Assembly (NCBI RefSeq): GCF_029958905.1
Contig: NZ_CP124614.1
Coordinates: 930,001 to 994,000, forward strand
Length of the DNA: 64,000 nt
Reading direction: 5' to 3'
DNA from: Vibrio sp. YMD68
GTDB taxonomy: Bacteria > Pseudomonadota > Gammaproteobacteria > Enterobacterales > Vibrionaceae
This document shows, piece by piece, positions 16,264 through 24,163 of this stretch (its first letter is position 1; each line of letters begins with the position of its first letter). Below the pieces are notes generated by a model. It saw only the letters and a program-made list of their open reading frames with translations, had not been told where the DNA came from and did not search any database. The position numbers and the translations under genes are program-made.

Positions 16264-17912
16264 CTCGGCATCCTGTTATCAATCGTTAATCTTGAGCGAC
16301 CACCGCTTAACACTCTGGGAATACCTCTGGCTCCGCTCATTGCTAATGTCCATAACATGTGCAGGCAATCGGGCCCATCTTTGTATGTCGATTCTGGGTA
16401 ATAACGCATTTGTTCAGTCAATGTGGTTAAATTGCGATGCAGCAAGATAAGTCCATTTCGGACATGAGGCTCTAAGCTCATGATGCGTAAGTCTTTATCG
16501 GACATTGGTCCTGTTGGCATAACCGCACGCGCTGGGACAGGCACACGCATCTCTTGACCGAGTCCAATCAGTTCAGTGCGCATAAAGTCCTGAAATCCTA
16601 TCGATTCCACACCAAAAACCATGCAGTGGTACTCTTTTTGAAATTCGATGATTTTGTGCATGGTGACCGTGGGTGTCATTCGCGCTATATCAGCTTCAAT
16701 GACATTAAGCGTAGGACGCTTAGCGTTAAGGTTAATACCACCTACTAATACTGCCGCGGGGCAGGCTTTTTTGTTTTTTCCAAGTGCTGGGTCACATGCT
16801 CCATAAAAGACCCACTGCGGATCGGGATGAACCCAAAATCGAATCTCTTTAAACGGCTGGTCTTCAGCGTTACCTGGCGTGTTTTGAAATTCCGACTCAA
16901 AGGCTTCGTGATCTTCACTGCGTTCAAGCATAAGTTGGTAAAGTGAGCGCATCGCTGGCCAAGAAACAATCGCACCTTCATCCATTTCCTTTTTACGTTG
17001 GCAATAGAACATCCAAGCTTTGTCTTCACCATCGTCATCATTGAGTAGGATTTCCTCCCAGGCTTCCCATAGATCCATGCGTTTAGGCCATTCAATGATC
17101 GCTTTGAAAATCACAGCTCTTTTCTTCCAAGTCGGCTTTTTCATGAAACGATTGAGCACGCTATCATAGTGCAGAACGGTTCCCGCATAGAAAATGTCCA
17201 TAGAGCCATCGGGTGGACCATACTTGAATGCCGTTTTCTTCAGCCAATTCTCCAGCTTGTCTCGAAACTCTTTAGACTTAACGTTTTCATCATTTTCTAG
17301 ATCATCAAGAAGAAGTAAATCAGGTCTGTGATGGCCATGATTACGGCCACGTTTCATCTTAATACCACCGGCGACAATCTTGCGGTTGTTGGCGGTGATG
17401 ATCTCATTCATTGCCCATGTCGGACCTTGGCCAGTGGAATGAGGAAAGTCAGCACCCAGTCTCGGGTTAGCGATGAGCTCAGCTTTAATCTGAGCCAGTT
17501 TTTCAGCAGACTGCTCATTGGTCTCCATGATAATGATGGTATACCACTTGAGTTCAAGGAGGGTGCAATAGAGATTAAACAGCACTGTCACGTATGTCGA
17601 CTTTGCTTCCCCCCTCGGCGCTGCAAGACCCTGCTTTTGTCCTCCAGGGGTATAAACCACAGCGGGAAGGTGCTGAAAACACCACTCATGAAAAGCTGAG
17701 GGGTCTTTAGTCATGATGTGAGGAAAATAGGTCATACAGAAGAAACGGAATCCCGTCTCCACATCGTTGCATTGCAGAACGCGTTTTTTGCTCTCAGCCT
17801 TGTTGACCTTAAAACTTTTACACTCGGTTTCAATCAGCTGCAGATGAGCTTGGTACTGAGCTTCTAGCTCCTTTTCATACTCACGCTGACTAAGCTTTTT
17901 GTATCCCTTCAT
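16260..17912 (-). CDS. Terminase large subunit, Mu gp28 family
   Basis: This 550-residue packaging motor has an ATPase Walker A-like APRGEAKST near residue 100 and Walker B LLLLDDLEND near 210. A C-terminal RNase H-like nuclease domain follows, with YGACDPALGK near 395 and VFGVESIGFQDF near 452. ATG 17912 (MKGYKKLSQREYE) overlaps the preceding stop as ATGA and is chosen over a 22-codon longer start. Mu-type terminases package from the host-flanked left end by headful. Confidence 0.9.
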   Translation of the reverse strand: MKGYKKLSQREYEKELEAQYQAHLQLIETECKSFKVNKAESKKRVLQCNDVETGFRFFCMTYFPHIMTKDPSAFHEWCFQHLPAVVYTPGGQKQGLAAPRGEAKSTYVTVLFNLYCTLLELKWYTIIIMETNEQSAEKLAQIKAELIANPRLGADFPHSTGQGPTWAMNEIITANNRKIVAGGIKMKRGRNHGHHRPDLLLLDDLENDENVKSKEFRDKLENWLKKTAFKYGPPDGSMDIFYAGTVLHYDSVLNRFMKKPTWKKRAVIFKAIIEWPKRMDLWEAWEEILLNDDDGEDKAWMFYCQRKKEMDEGAIVSWPAMRSLYQLMLERSEDHEAFESEFQNTPGNAEDQPFKEIRFWVHPDPQWVFYGACDPALGKNKKACPAAVLVGGINLNAKRPTLNVIEADIARMTPTVTMHKIIEFQKEYHCMVFGVESIGFQDFMRTELIGLGQEMRVPVPARAVMPTGPMSDKDLRIMSLEPHVRNGLILLHRNLTTLTEQMRYYPESTYKDGPDCLHMLWTLAMSGARGIPRVLSGGRSRLTIDNRMPR

Positions 17913-18289
17913 CCGCCCGTTCCAATATAGCGCTCTGCTATCAGTGCAAACACAACCATCGCCGCTATGAGTTTCCATAGTGTTGGTCCATAGCGTACTA
18001 GCCAGGTTGACGTACTTTTCGCACCCTGCACATTGTCATGCCAGGTTTGCAGGGTACTGACTTGATTCGTGAGTTTTTCAACGGAATTCTGGCACCCTGT
18101 CACTTCACGAGCGAGCAGTTTCACTGAGGTATTTTGTTCATGTACTCCATAAATCAGCTCTGTCATACGATGTTCATTTTTCGCCAATCGTTCAATAATT
18201 TGCTCATGAACGGCTAACCTTTCACTTTGTCGCGCTAGGCTTTCATCTTGCTTTAGCTGATGTCGCCGTATGCTCTCGAGTTCACTCAT
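17909..18289 (-). CDS. Phage coiled-coil protein with C-terminal membrane segment
   Basis: The product has 126 residues. Residues 1-85 are charged and heptad-patterned (coiled coil), and residues about 100-120 form one membrane helix (LWKLIAAMVVFALIAERYI). Position before the terminase matches the DUF2730/gp25-26 slot of Mu-like phages. A spanin-like or holin-associated role is possible, but no family can be named with confidence. Confidence 0.6.
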   Translation of the reverse strand: MSELESIRRHQLKQDESLARQSERLAVHEQIIERLAKNEHRMTELIYGVHEQNTSVKLLAREVTGCQNSVEKLTNQVSTLQTWHDNVQGAKSTSTWLVRYGPTLWKLIAAMVVFALIAERYIGTGG

Positions 18290-18764
18290 AATGCTTTCTC
18301 ATCCTTTCGTACGACAATAAAACCGGACATAAAACCCCAACCAAAACGATGCCAGATCGTATTACGTCATCCATGTCTACCATTAACCATTTCAGAGCGA
18401 CAACGGTGGTAATAGATAGCAGGCTGGACTTAAGCATTTTCGAAGCAAGGCGACCACTCACAAGGTTAAATAAGGCATAATGCAAACTCAAAGCGTAACC
18501 CACAGTTGAAGCTAATGCGTTTCTATCATCAATGAATAATATTCCCATGACGGCCAAGCCAATCGGTAACATCAGTGCTTCATCAAGCAGATTACGCAAT
18601 AATCCCCACAGAACGAAGATAGCCCCAAGCATTAGAGCAAATACGAATGTCCATAAGGTGGGAGCTTGATAAAGGTGCCGCTCAGAAAATGCAACAACGA
18701 GCGTACACACGATCAATAGTGTTAAGCAGTTAGCGGTATGCAGTCCAAATGGTGCTCTTAACAT
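18282..18764 (-). CDS. Phage membrane protein, holin candidate
   Basis: This 160-residue, very hydrophobic protein has about five membrane segments and a short basic C-terminus (SYERMRKHYE). It overlaps the amidase-fold gene upstream by 7 bases and the coiled-coil gene downstream by 8. Location between a papain-like amidase gene and the packaging genes suits a lysis role, but the segment number is high for a classical holin. Confidence 0.5.
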   Translation of the reverse strand: MLRAPFGLHTANCLTLLIVCTLVVAFSERHLYQAPTLWTFVFALMLGAIFVLWGLLRNLLDEALMLPIGLAVMGILFIDDRNALASTVGYALSLHYALFNLVSGRLASKMLKSSLLSITTVVALKWLMVDMDDVIRSGIVLVGVLCPVLLSYERMRKHYE

Positions 18765-19390
18765 AATAAGATCCTCGGCCCTAGTTGAGCCTCGTTGAGA
18801 GTGAGTTGAGGGTCAGCAAAACATGCTGGGCTATACTCGTTACTCGGTGGCGTTCGGCAAAGTAATCCAAGCTCTTGGTATGCTTCTGCCACTAACTCAG
18901 AGCAAAACACGGAAGAGAGATCTTTTTTGTTGCGGCCGAAAGGGCCTTTATAGGCCGACTTGATCAGTTGCCAGGTGCTTTTCTCATAAGGTGCACCTTT
19001 TAGCTTTTCTCTTAGCCCACTTAAGGCAACGATTCTTTGTAACTCAGGGATATCGCTGGTCAATTGACGAATGCAAACCTCACCATCGTATGAAGCTATT
19101 CGTTCTGAGAGAGGGACAAGCTGCACGCCTTTATGTTGACGCCCTAGCTCAACACATCGAATGTTTGATAACGTGGTTGATTCCCATAGCATCACGGTGT
19201 CATACGCTGGTAATTTCAATACGATGCCGATGTGTGACCATTTCCAGTTTTTTTCGCCACGATTTCCCATGAAGCGTGCCAGCAGCGCCTGACCCCGTTT
19301 AATGCCTGTCGACACGATGCCCTTTCCTGAGAAAAGCACGATGTCCCCCGTGCGAAGGGTTGAACGGATATCTGAATATCTTGCTTTCAT
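18758..19390 (-). CDS. Permuted papain-like amidase (YiiX/YebB-type, NlpC/P60 superfamily)
   Basis: The product has 210 residues. The circularly permuted order is clear: TGDIVLFSGKG near 15-25, the histidine in WKWSHIGIVLKL near 50-60, and the cysteine in VFCSELVAEAYQELG near 165-180. These are the catalytic His and Cys of the C92/DUF830-type fold, which cleaves amide bonds in peptides or lipids. No signal peptide is present. It may serve as a second lysis enzyme or act on host cell-wall peptides during entry. Confidence 0.75.
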   Translation of the reverse strand: MKARYSDIRSTLRTGDIVLFSGKGIVSTGIKRGQALLARFMGNRGEKNWKWSHIGIVLKLPAYDTVMLWESTTLSNIRCVELGRQHKGVQLVPLSERIASYDGEVCIRQLTSDIPELQRIVALSGLREKLKGAPYEKSTWQLIKSAYKGPFGRNKKDLSSVFCSELVAEAYQELGLLCRTPPSNEYSPACFADPQLTLNEAQLGPRILLC

Positions 19391-19399
19391 GAGAGTCCC

Positions 19400-19903
19400 T
19401 TATTTGTTGCCATAGTGATTGCCTATTTCTTTACCAAAGTGGTGATGGATATTGAGAAACTCGGCATAGAACTCAGGATAATGGCTTTGGGCAAACTCAC
19501 CGTATTTGTGCATCACATCTAAAACTAAAGACAGCTCCCACGACGACGGGTCAACGCGCCCAGCAGCTTTAGAGACTTTTGCATAAGTATCCGATAGGGA
19601 AGAAAGCAACTTGACCTTATCTTCAGCACTAAACTTCGTACTGCGCTCGATGTCGTCTAACGTTTCCTGAAAGATGCGTAGAAACTGAGATAACGTCGAT
19701 TGAGCAATGCTGTTTTCAGCGGTGGAGCCCATTTGCTGGGCAGTGCGCAGCTTATCCCAATCATCACCAGACTGCTTGGCATCACGCTTCCAACGCTGTG
19801 CTGTTGGATAAGTCACAGAGTAGTAAGTGGCAGCGGCGGGCAACGATAGCCCGCCGATATACTTGGCTCGAAGTGCGTCTTTGACTTCTTGACGGTAAGC
19901 CAT
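19400..19903 (-). CDS. DUF1804 protein (Mu gp27-like, terminase-associated)
   Basis: The product has 167 residues. The N-terminal helix-turn-helix (KYIGGLSLPAAATYYSVTYPTAQRWKRDA) and helical remainder match DUF1804, found next to the terminase in Mu-like phages and thought to be the small-terminase-like DNA-recognition subunit. ATG 19903 has GAGG upstream at a good distance; the earlier in-frame ATG at 19918 lacks one. The terminase gene is separated from it by three genes here, an unusual spacing. Confidence 0.8.
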   Translation of the reverse strand: MAYRQEVKDALRAKYIGGLSLPAAATYYSVTYPTAQRWKRDAKQSGDDWDKLRTAQQMGSTAENSIAQSTLSQFLRIFQETLDDIERSTKFSAEDKVKLLSSLSDTYAKVSKAAGRVDPSSWELSLVLDVMHKYGEFAQSHYPEFYAEFLNIHHHFGKEIGNHYGNK

Positions 19904-19975
19904 TAAAACCTCGTTCATGCTTGTTTTAATGACTATTTTGGAGAGATTAAAGAGGGAATTCAGTACCCAACTAAT

Positions 19976-20359
19976 TTAGAAGAGAGTGTGTTGTGTGTCG
20001 TTATTGGAACGATGTTGGTAGTAAACCATCTCAACCCAGCTCTTGGTATAGTTCAAAGCTTTCGCGATTTTTGCAAAAGAGAGTCCGTCTCTATCGTGCA
20101 TTTTAATGATCAACAAGTGATTCAGTTTTGGGCATCGCGGTACATTCAACTTGGTGCCACCATATTGTGCCACCAATTTTTTTAGCGCGTCAACCGTTAC
20201 AATATCACACAGATGATGGGTATCATGCGCCTTACCAGGGATATACACGGGCAATCCACCAAACTCTTTGACCAAGGCAAGCGTATTACCTTCACCGATA
20301 AGTTCTATAAGCTCCAGCGCACCATTGGGTAGTAGGTCATTCAAAGTCGTCTCAGCCAT
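19976..20359 (-). CDS. mor: Mor-family transcription activator
   Basis: This 127-residue protein has the Mor/C pattern. A central beta-strand dimerisation element (GGLPVYIPGKAHD) leads into a C-terminal helix-turn-helix with LNHLLIIKMHDRDGLSFAKIAKALNYTKSWVEMVYY. Mor activates the middle promoter of Mu and is itself in the early operon, as here. ATG 20359 (MAETTLND) is preferred; it sits inside the end of gemA. No separate C gene was recognised, so Mor may drive late transcription directly. Confidence 0.85.
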   Translation of the reverse strand: MAETTLNDLLPNGALELIELIGEGNTLALVKEFGGLPVYIPGKAHDTHHLCDIVTVDALKKLVAQYGGTKLNVPRCPKLNHLLIIKMHDRDGLSFAKIAKALNYTKSWVEMVYYQHRSNNDTQHTLF

Positions 20360-20766
20360 TGTTTTAACCCCTCTATACATAGGTTCCACTCGTAAGACGT
20401 TGCCTCATCGAGTGAGGTTCGTTCTGATATGAGCCCTAAATGTTTTACGGCCCACGCTTCCATGGCTTGCCAGCGTTTGTTGTCCACGGCACCTTGCTGA
20501 TGAAGCTCGCACCATAAGGCGTAACACTTTTTGGCCTGACCAGAGTGACTCTGACGCTTTTTACCTTTCGACACGAACTTAATAAAACCCAGGCGCTTGC
20601 ACTCATGACAAGCCTGCATCAACTGAGCGAGGCTCATTGTGCTTGCAGAGACTCGCTCGCCTTTTTTTTTCGCCCCATAACGAGAGAGAAAAGCTCGATA
20701 CTCGTCATCATCGGAAAAAAACTTGCTGGCAATACCCAGTTGAACGTATGCAGTTTTGCGGTTCAT
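20341..20766 (-). CDS. gemA: GemA regulatory protein (DUF1018, Mu gp16 family)
   Basis: This 141-residue protein matches the Mu gp16/GemA family. It starts RKTAYVQLGIASKFFSDDDEYRAFL, has SLAQLMQACHECKRLGFIK in the middle and ends with a tryptophan-rich helical region. In Mu, GemA alters host gene expression and DNA supercoiling. It overlaps mor by 19 bases, keeping the early-operon order gemA-mor of Mu-like phages. Confidence 0.85.
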   Translation of the reverse strand: MNRKTAYVQLGIASKFFSDDDEYRAFLSRYGAKKKGERVSASTMSLAQLMQACHECKRLGFIKFVSKGKKRQSHSGQAKKCYALWCELHQQGAVDNKRWQAMEAWAVKHLGLISERTSLDEATSYEWNLCIEGLKQWLRRL

Positions 20767-20767
20767 A

Positions 20768-21469
20768 TTAGCCTCCGTTGTGTTCTAATTTGGTTTGCTC
20801 TTGACCATGCATCCCTTGATGAAGGTGCGCATCCTTACCTGATAGATACCCCGCCATTGCTGCTGCATCCTGTCCCCCTCGAAGGTGTTTATTGGATACT
20901 TCTCTTCCTTTCGTTGTGACTAAATCTGGGTGTTGCTCTTGACGATAGATTTCAATCTGGCGGCTTTCATCTTCGGTCAAGGCAAATGCGGTGACTTTGT
21001 CATGTACGGCATAAACCCAAGCGTTACAAAACACATCGGCTCTGGCGGTTTTAGTACTTTGCTTGTTGCGCTTGTTCAGTGTGGATAAAAACGCTTTTCG
21101 CGCTTTCATGAGCTGGCGTTCGAGCACATCATAGGTATAAGCCGCGAGTTCTGGGCGTTCATTATGGCCAGTAAACACCACATTGATCCGTCCAAGAGTT
21201 AAATGGCGGCTTATATGAGGATGACAACCAAACGCACTGGCAATCGTTGATATCAGCCCAACGATATAACTTGCTGGCGTTTTGGACTTAATGGCGCTAA
21301 ATATGCTTTCCTCTTGCACATCACTTAGCTGTGGGCTTTCGCTTGTCAACCCTAGCTCTTTCATCAAGGCTTGAGCACGCCCCAATGCGAGCGCGGCCTC
21401 ATGCTGATTCGATGACTCGGACAGTTTGAGTAGCTTTTTGATTTTCTCGATCTTTTTTTTCTTATCCAT
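20768..21469 (-). CDS. DUF2786 protein
   Basis: The product has 233 residues. The N-terminus MDKKKKIEKIKKLLKLSESSNQHEAALALGRAQALM is the DUF2786 domain, followed by a second domain (near 65-200) resembling the DUF7168-type partner seen with it. Its C-terminus is histidine/glutamine-rich and lacks hydrophobic segments. The gene lies one base before gemA. The family occurs in many phages and its function is unknown. Confidence 0.75.
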   Translation of the reverse strand: MDKKKKIEKIKKLLKLSESSNQHEAALALGRAQALMKELGLTSESPQLSDVQEESIFSAIKSKTPASYIVGLISTIASAFGCHPHISRHLTLGRINVVFTGHNERPELAAYTYDVLERQLMKARKAFLSTLNKRNKQSTKTARADVFCNAWVYAVHDKVTAFALTEDESRQIEIYRQEQHPDLVTTKGREVSNKHLRGGQDAAAMAGYLSGKDAHLHQGMHGQEQTKLEHNGG

Positions 21470-21493
21470 GATTTAAAAACCTCTTGTTGTGCG

Positions 21494-21826
21494 TCACTGT
21501 TTACCAATGTGTTGAGAGCTGACAGAAAGCGAAGCAACGTCAACGTAACGTTGATAAATTTGCTCATTTAACTGTCGAATGCTCGTTGCGATATGGCTAT
21601 GAGCAATGACGTGCTCACGCGCTTGACGCATTTCAGGCGTAAGGGATTTAGGCATGAAGGCAACGTGCTCGCCTAGTAACGCAAGACGACTCAAGAACTC
21701 TGCACGGTCATGCTCTGAGTGAAACGAGATATTTTTTAGTAGTTGGTCAAGGTTCATATTTGGCTCCAGATACATAGGTACAGCACTATGCTCTAGCATC
21801 AGTAATACGCGTTCAGTTCGAGTCAT
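21494..21826 (-). CDS. Hypothetical phage protein
   Basis: From ATG 21826 (MTRTERVLLMLEHSAV) this is a 110-residue, mostly helical protein with no recognisable motif. The start is chosen because it falls just after the SEC-C gene and gives an early-operon spacing of 13 bases; the longer frame to 21937 would overlap that gene completely. Confidence 0.55.
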   Translation of the reverse strand: MTRTERVLLMLEHSAVPMYLEPNMNLDQLLKNISFHSEHDRAEFLSRLALLGEHVAFMPKSLTPEMRQAREHVIAHSHIATSIRQLNEQIYQRYVDVASLSVSSQHIGKQ

Positions 21827-21839
21827 AGTGCCTCCGAAG

Positions 21840-22079
21840 TTAAAGGTATTTGGCCCAGCAACAATCTTTAAACTTATTGCCACTGCCACATGGACACGGT
21901 TTGTTTCGCATTCGTCCTTTGCGCTTGTATGGCTCAAGTGGCGCTAACTCAGTGGCTTGCTCTTCTGTGAGCTTTAATAGTGGACGTCGGTTTTGTTTTT
22001 CAAACTTGGCTTTAAGTTCAGTGATTTCTTTAGGGTTACCAATTAGTTCAATGAGTCGACCTGTGCTGCAATCCATCAT
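21840..22079 (-). CDS. SEC-C zinc-binding motif protein
   Basis: This 79-residue protein ends in RNKPCPCGSGNKFKDCCWAKYL-type sequence. That is the CPCGSG...CC zinc ligand pattern (CxCx8CC) of the SecA C-terminal motif. The N-terminal half is a charged helix. Small SEC-C proteins in phages may dock to ribosomal or SecB-like partners, which is inference. Confidence 0.75.
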   Translation of the reverse strand: MMDCSTGRLIELIGNPKEITELKAKFEKQNRRPLLKLTEEQATELAPLEPYKRKGRMRNKPCPCGSGNKFKDCCWAKYL

Positions 22080-22157
22080 GATGATTTTTCCTTTTGTTTT
22101 GGTAAAAGTGCCAGAGACGCTTAATTCTCTGGCGAGTCTTCGTGCGTTTCTTCATAG

Positions 22158-22793
22158 CTACAGCTTCGAAAAATTGAGGTGTACCTGCTGATAAGCGCCT
22201 TCTTCGTCACGTTCGTAAAAGTTGAAGTAACACTTACTGCCAATAACAAGCAGCGCATCCTTGGCTGCCTCCTGCGCTTTAAGCAGAAGGGGGTCTTGAA
22301 AACCCATGCCTATGAATTTGATGGTCTGAGCGACCGAGGCATCTTTAACAAAGAAGTCTTGGACCGCTAACAGCACATCATGAGGCAGGTCGTTTTTCTG
22401 TGAGTCGTAATAGTCACGAGCCAGTTGTCTGGCTGCATCGTGCTCTGGGCCTAATGACTTTAACTTATCGGTCTTGTACGTGATTTTATACTTACCATCA
22501 AAGCTGAATGCCGTGACATTCTCACCAGAGCCGCGAGAGTGAAGTTTCGTATCGTACTGCTCCAGCATCTCTTCTCTGAACGTTTCAAATGCTTTGATAA
22601 TGTCTTGTTTAAACACCTTTAGCTTGTTGCTGTGTTCTTTTACCTGTGCCACTAAACCTTTCACAAAAGCATCTTTGCGAAGCTCTGATGCAGGGATGTT
22701 TTTCATTGCAATCAGGTCACCGTCGGCGTTGTACACAAACCCTTCAGGTGCTTCTGGACGTTTTAATTTTTTTGTTTCGGTTTCTTTACTCAT
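22158..22793 (-). CDS. DUF3164 protein
   Basis: This 211-residue protein starts at ATG 22793 (MSKETETKKLKRPEAPEGFVYNADG), whose ATGA overlaps the previous stop. It shows the DUF3164 pattern of an N-terminal 'peG.v.da.G.lvp...i' segment and helical core. The family is typical of the early region of Mu-like phages downstream of B. Function is unknown, possibly linked to replication or host takeover. Confidence 0.8.
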   Translation of the reverse strand: MSKETETKKLKRPEAPEGFVYNADGDLIAMKNIPASELRKDAFVKGLVAQVKEHSNKLKVFKQDIIKAFETFREEMLEQYDTKLHSRGSGENVTAFSFDGKYKITYKTDKLKSLGPEHDAARQLARDYYDSQKNDLPHDVLLAVQDFFVKDASVAQTIKFIGMGFQDPLLLKAQEAAKDALLVIGSKCYFNFYERDEEGAYQQVHLNFSKL

Positions 22794-23059
22794 GAGGCTT
22801 TTCCTCGTTGTTGTTGATTGGAAGTACAACGCTCAAACCAACGGGCGCTGCATAGATAAAAAGAGACTTCATACCAGCGCACGACGGGTGTTTCGCGTAA
22901 AACCTGCGCTTGATTGATAAGCCATAAGTGGCTTGGCTTTTGGATGTACACCACAGGACACCGACCTCTAGCTGCGATACGAAAGCCAATGATGTGAGCA
23001 TTGAGCTTTCTCAGCTTTTGCAGGGCCTCGGATAATTGATGACTTTGCTTGATGCTCAT
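22790..23059 (-). CDS. Hypothetical early phage protein
   Basis: This 89-residue protein (MSIKQSHQLSEALQKLRKLNAH) is wedged between B and DUF3164 with overlaps at both ends (its start shares bases with the B stop, and its end is in an ATGA overlap). It is basic, with several cysteines and tryptophans, and has no known motif. The tight coupling supports it being real. Confidence 0.65.
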   Translation of the reverse strand: MSIKQSHQLSEALQKLRKLNAHIIGFRIAARGRCPVVYIQKPSHLWLINQAQVLRETPVVRWYEVSFYLCSARWFERCTSNQQQRGKAS

Positions 23060-24066
23060 TAGCGCACCTCCTGAACACTGCGGCGAACGCCACTGGCAGG
23101 GGCAAGGTTGAGTACCTGTTTGGCTATCTTGTGAATAAGCTCAGCGTTCAGCTCCTGCCCCTTACCGTGAGCAAATCGCTTCACATGGGGGATAATGGCT
23201 TTGGTTAACTGACGAATTGAGCCCGCGCTATAGGTCCACATTGCATCAAGAACCTCACTGTCTAACTCCCCTTTGAAACTGGCCAAGGCGACCTGGTCGG
23301 CATCGTTGCGAGTGATGCCGCGAATGGTTGCAGGCTTGAATGTGATACGAGAGCCGATTTGGTGGAAAATGGACGACTCTGGCATCACCTTCCCGAGTAG
23401 GTCTTCAGTCCCTGCCAGAACCACGCCCACACCAGTTTCATCATGTAAGGTGCGGATGTAGTGCAGTGCCATATCCGTGATGTTTTCTGCTTCATCCACT
23501 ATCAACAGTGAATCGGTCTCTGCCAGCGCATCGATGAGCGCATCAAACTTGTCATCAAGCTGTGCACCTTTGTCGATGTGTGTACCTGTTAACGAGATAA
23601 GGCGCTTGATAAGTGCGGGCGCATTGAGTCCACGGCGACCACGCAACATGTAGGTGTTCGGGTGGGTAGAGACATAATGCTTGAGCGCGAAAGTTTTTCC
23701 TGTACCAACAATGCCTGTAAACGCGCCCATAGTGCGGTCAGTACGAACAGCGTTGCAGCAGAGCTGGGCTAGCTTAAACACGGAGGTTTGGACGACAGGT
23801 ACACGTTCTTCGGTTTCTTCAAAGTGGGTGATAGTTTGGTGCATCTTTACGATGTGAGTGGTCGGTGAAGAGCCGCGCTCATTACCGTATTTGCCTTTGA
23901 GTACCTGGTTCACCAAAGAAGCACTCATTCGCGCACGCTTGGCTAGCCAGCTCTGGCTCTGCTCACGACTCTCAATCCAGCGTAAAATAGTTTCACACAT
24001 AGCCACATCGTCACTGTTGTAGTGCGTTGGCCAGTTAATATCGATTGGGTTTGATTCTAGGTTCAT
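23059..24066 (-). CDS. Transposition target-selection ATPase B (MuB-like)
   Basis: The product has 335 residues. An N-terminal helix-turn-helix (SQSWLAKRARMSASLVNQVLKGKYG, about 38-61) is followed by an AAA+ core with Walker A GIVGTGKT at 118-125 and Walker B LLIVDEAEN at 187-195. A C-terminal helical domain follows. It binds DNA as ATP-dependent filaments, gives target immunity and activates the transposase. It follows the transposase gene in the early operon, as in Mu (MuB 312 residues). Confidence 0.9.
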   Translation of the reverse strand: MNLESNPIDINWPTHYNSDDVAMCETILRWIESREQSQSWLAKRARMSASLVNQVLKGKYGNERGSSPTTHIVKMHQTITHFEETEERVPVVQTSVFKLAQLCCNAVRTDRTMGAFTGIVGTGKTFALKHYVSTHPNTYMLRGRRGLNAPALIKRLISLTGTHIDKGAQLDDKFDALIDALAETDSLLIVDEAENITDMALHYIRTLHDETGVGVVLAGTEDLLGKVMPESSIFHQIGSRITFKPATIRGITRNDADQVALASFKGELDSEVLDAMWTYSAGSIRQLTKAIIPHVKRFAHGKGQELNAELIHKIAKQVLNLAPASGVRRSVQEVR

Positions 24067-24141
24067 CTTTCATTATCCTTATACTTCTTACTTGGGGATG
24101 GTGTCGGGGGGGCGTCCCAAACTATCCTGTGGGTTGTGGAG

Positions 24142-24163
24142 GGGGCTTAGGCCCCTTTTTTTT
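24142..24163 (+). terminator. Rho-independent terminator on the + strand between A and B
   Basis: GGGGC (24142-24146), loop TTAG and GCCCC (24151-24155) are followed by eight T (24156-24163). The T-run lies on the plus strand, so it stops transcription coming from the left, antisense to the A-B operon. On the minus strand it is only a stem preceded by A. Confidence 0.6.
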
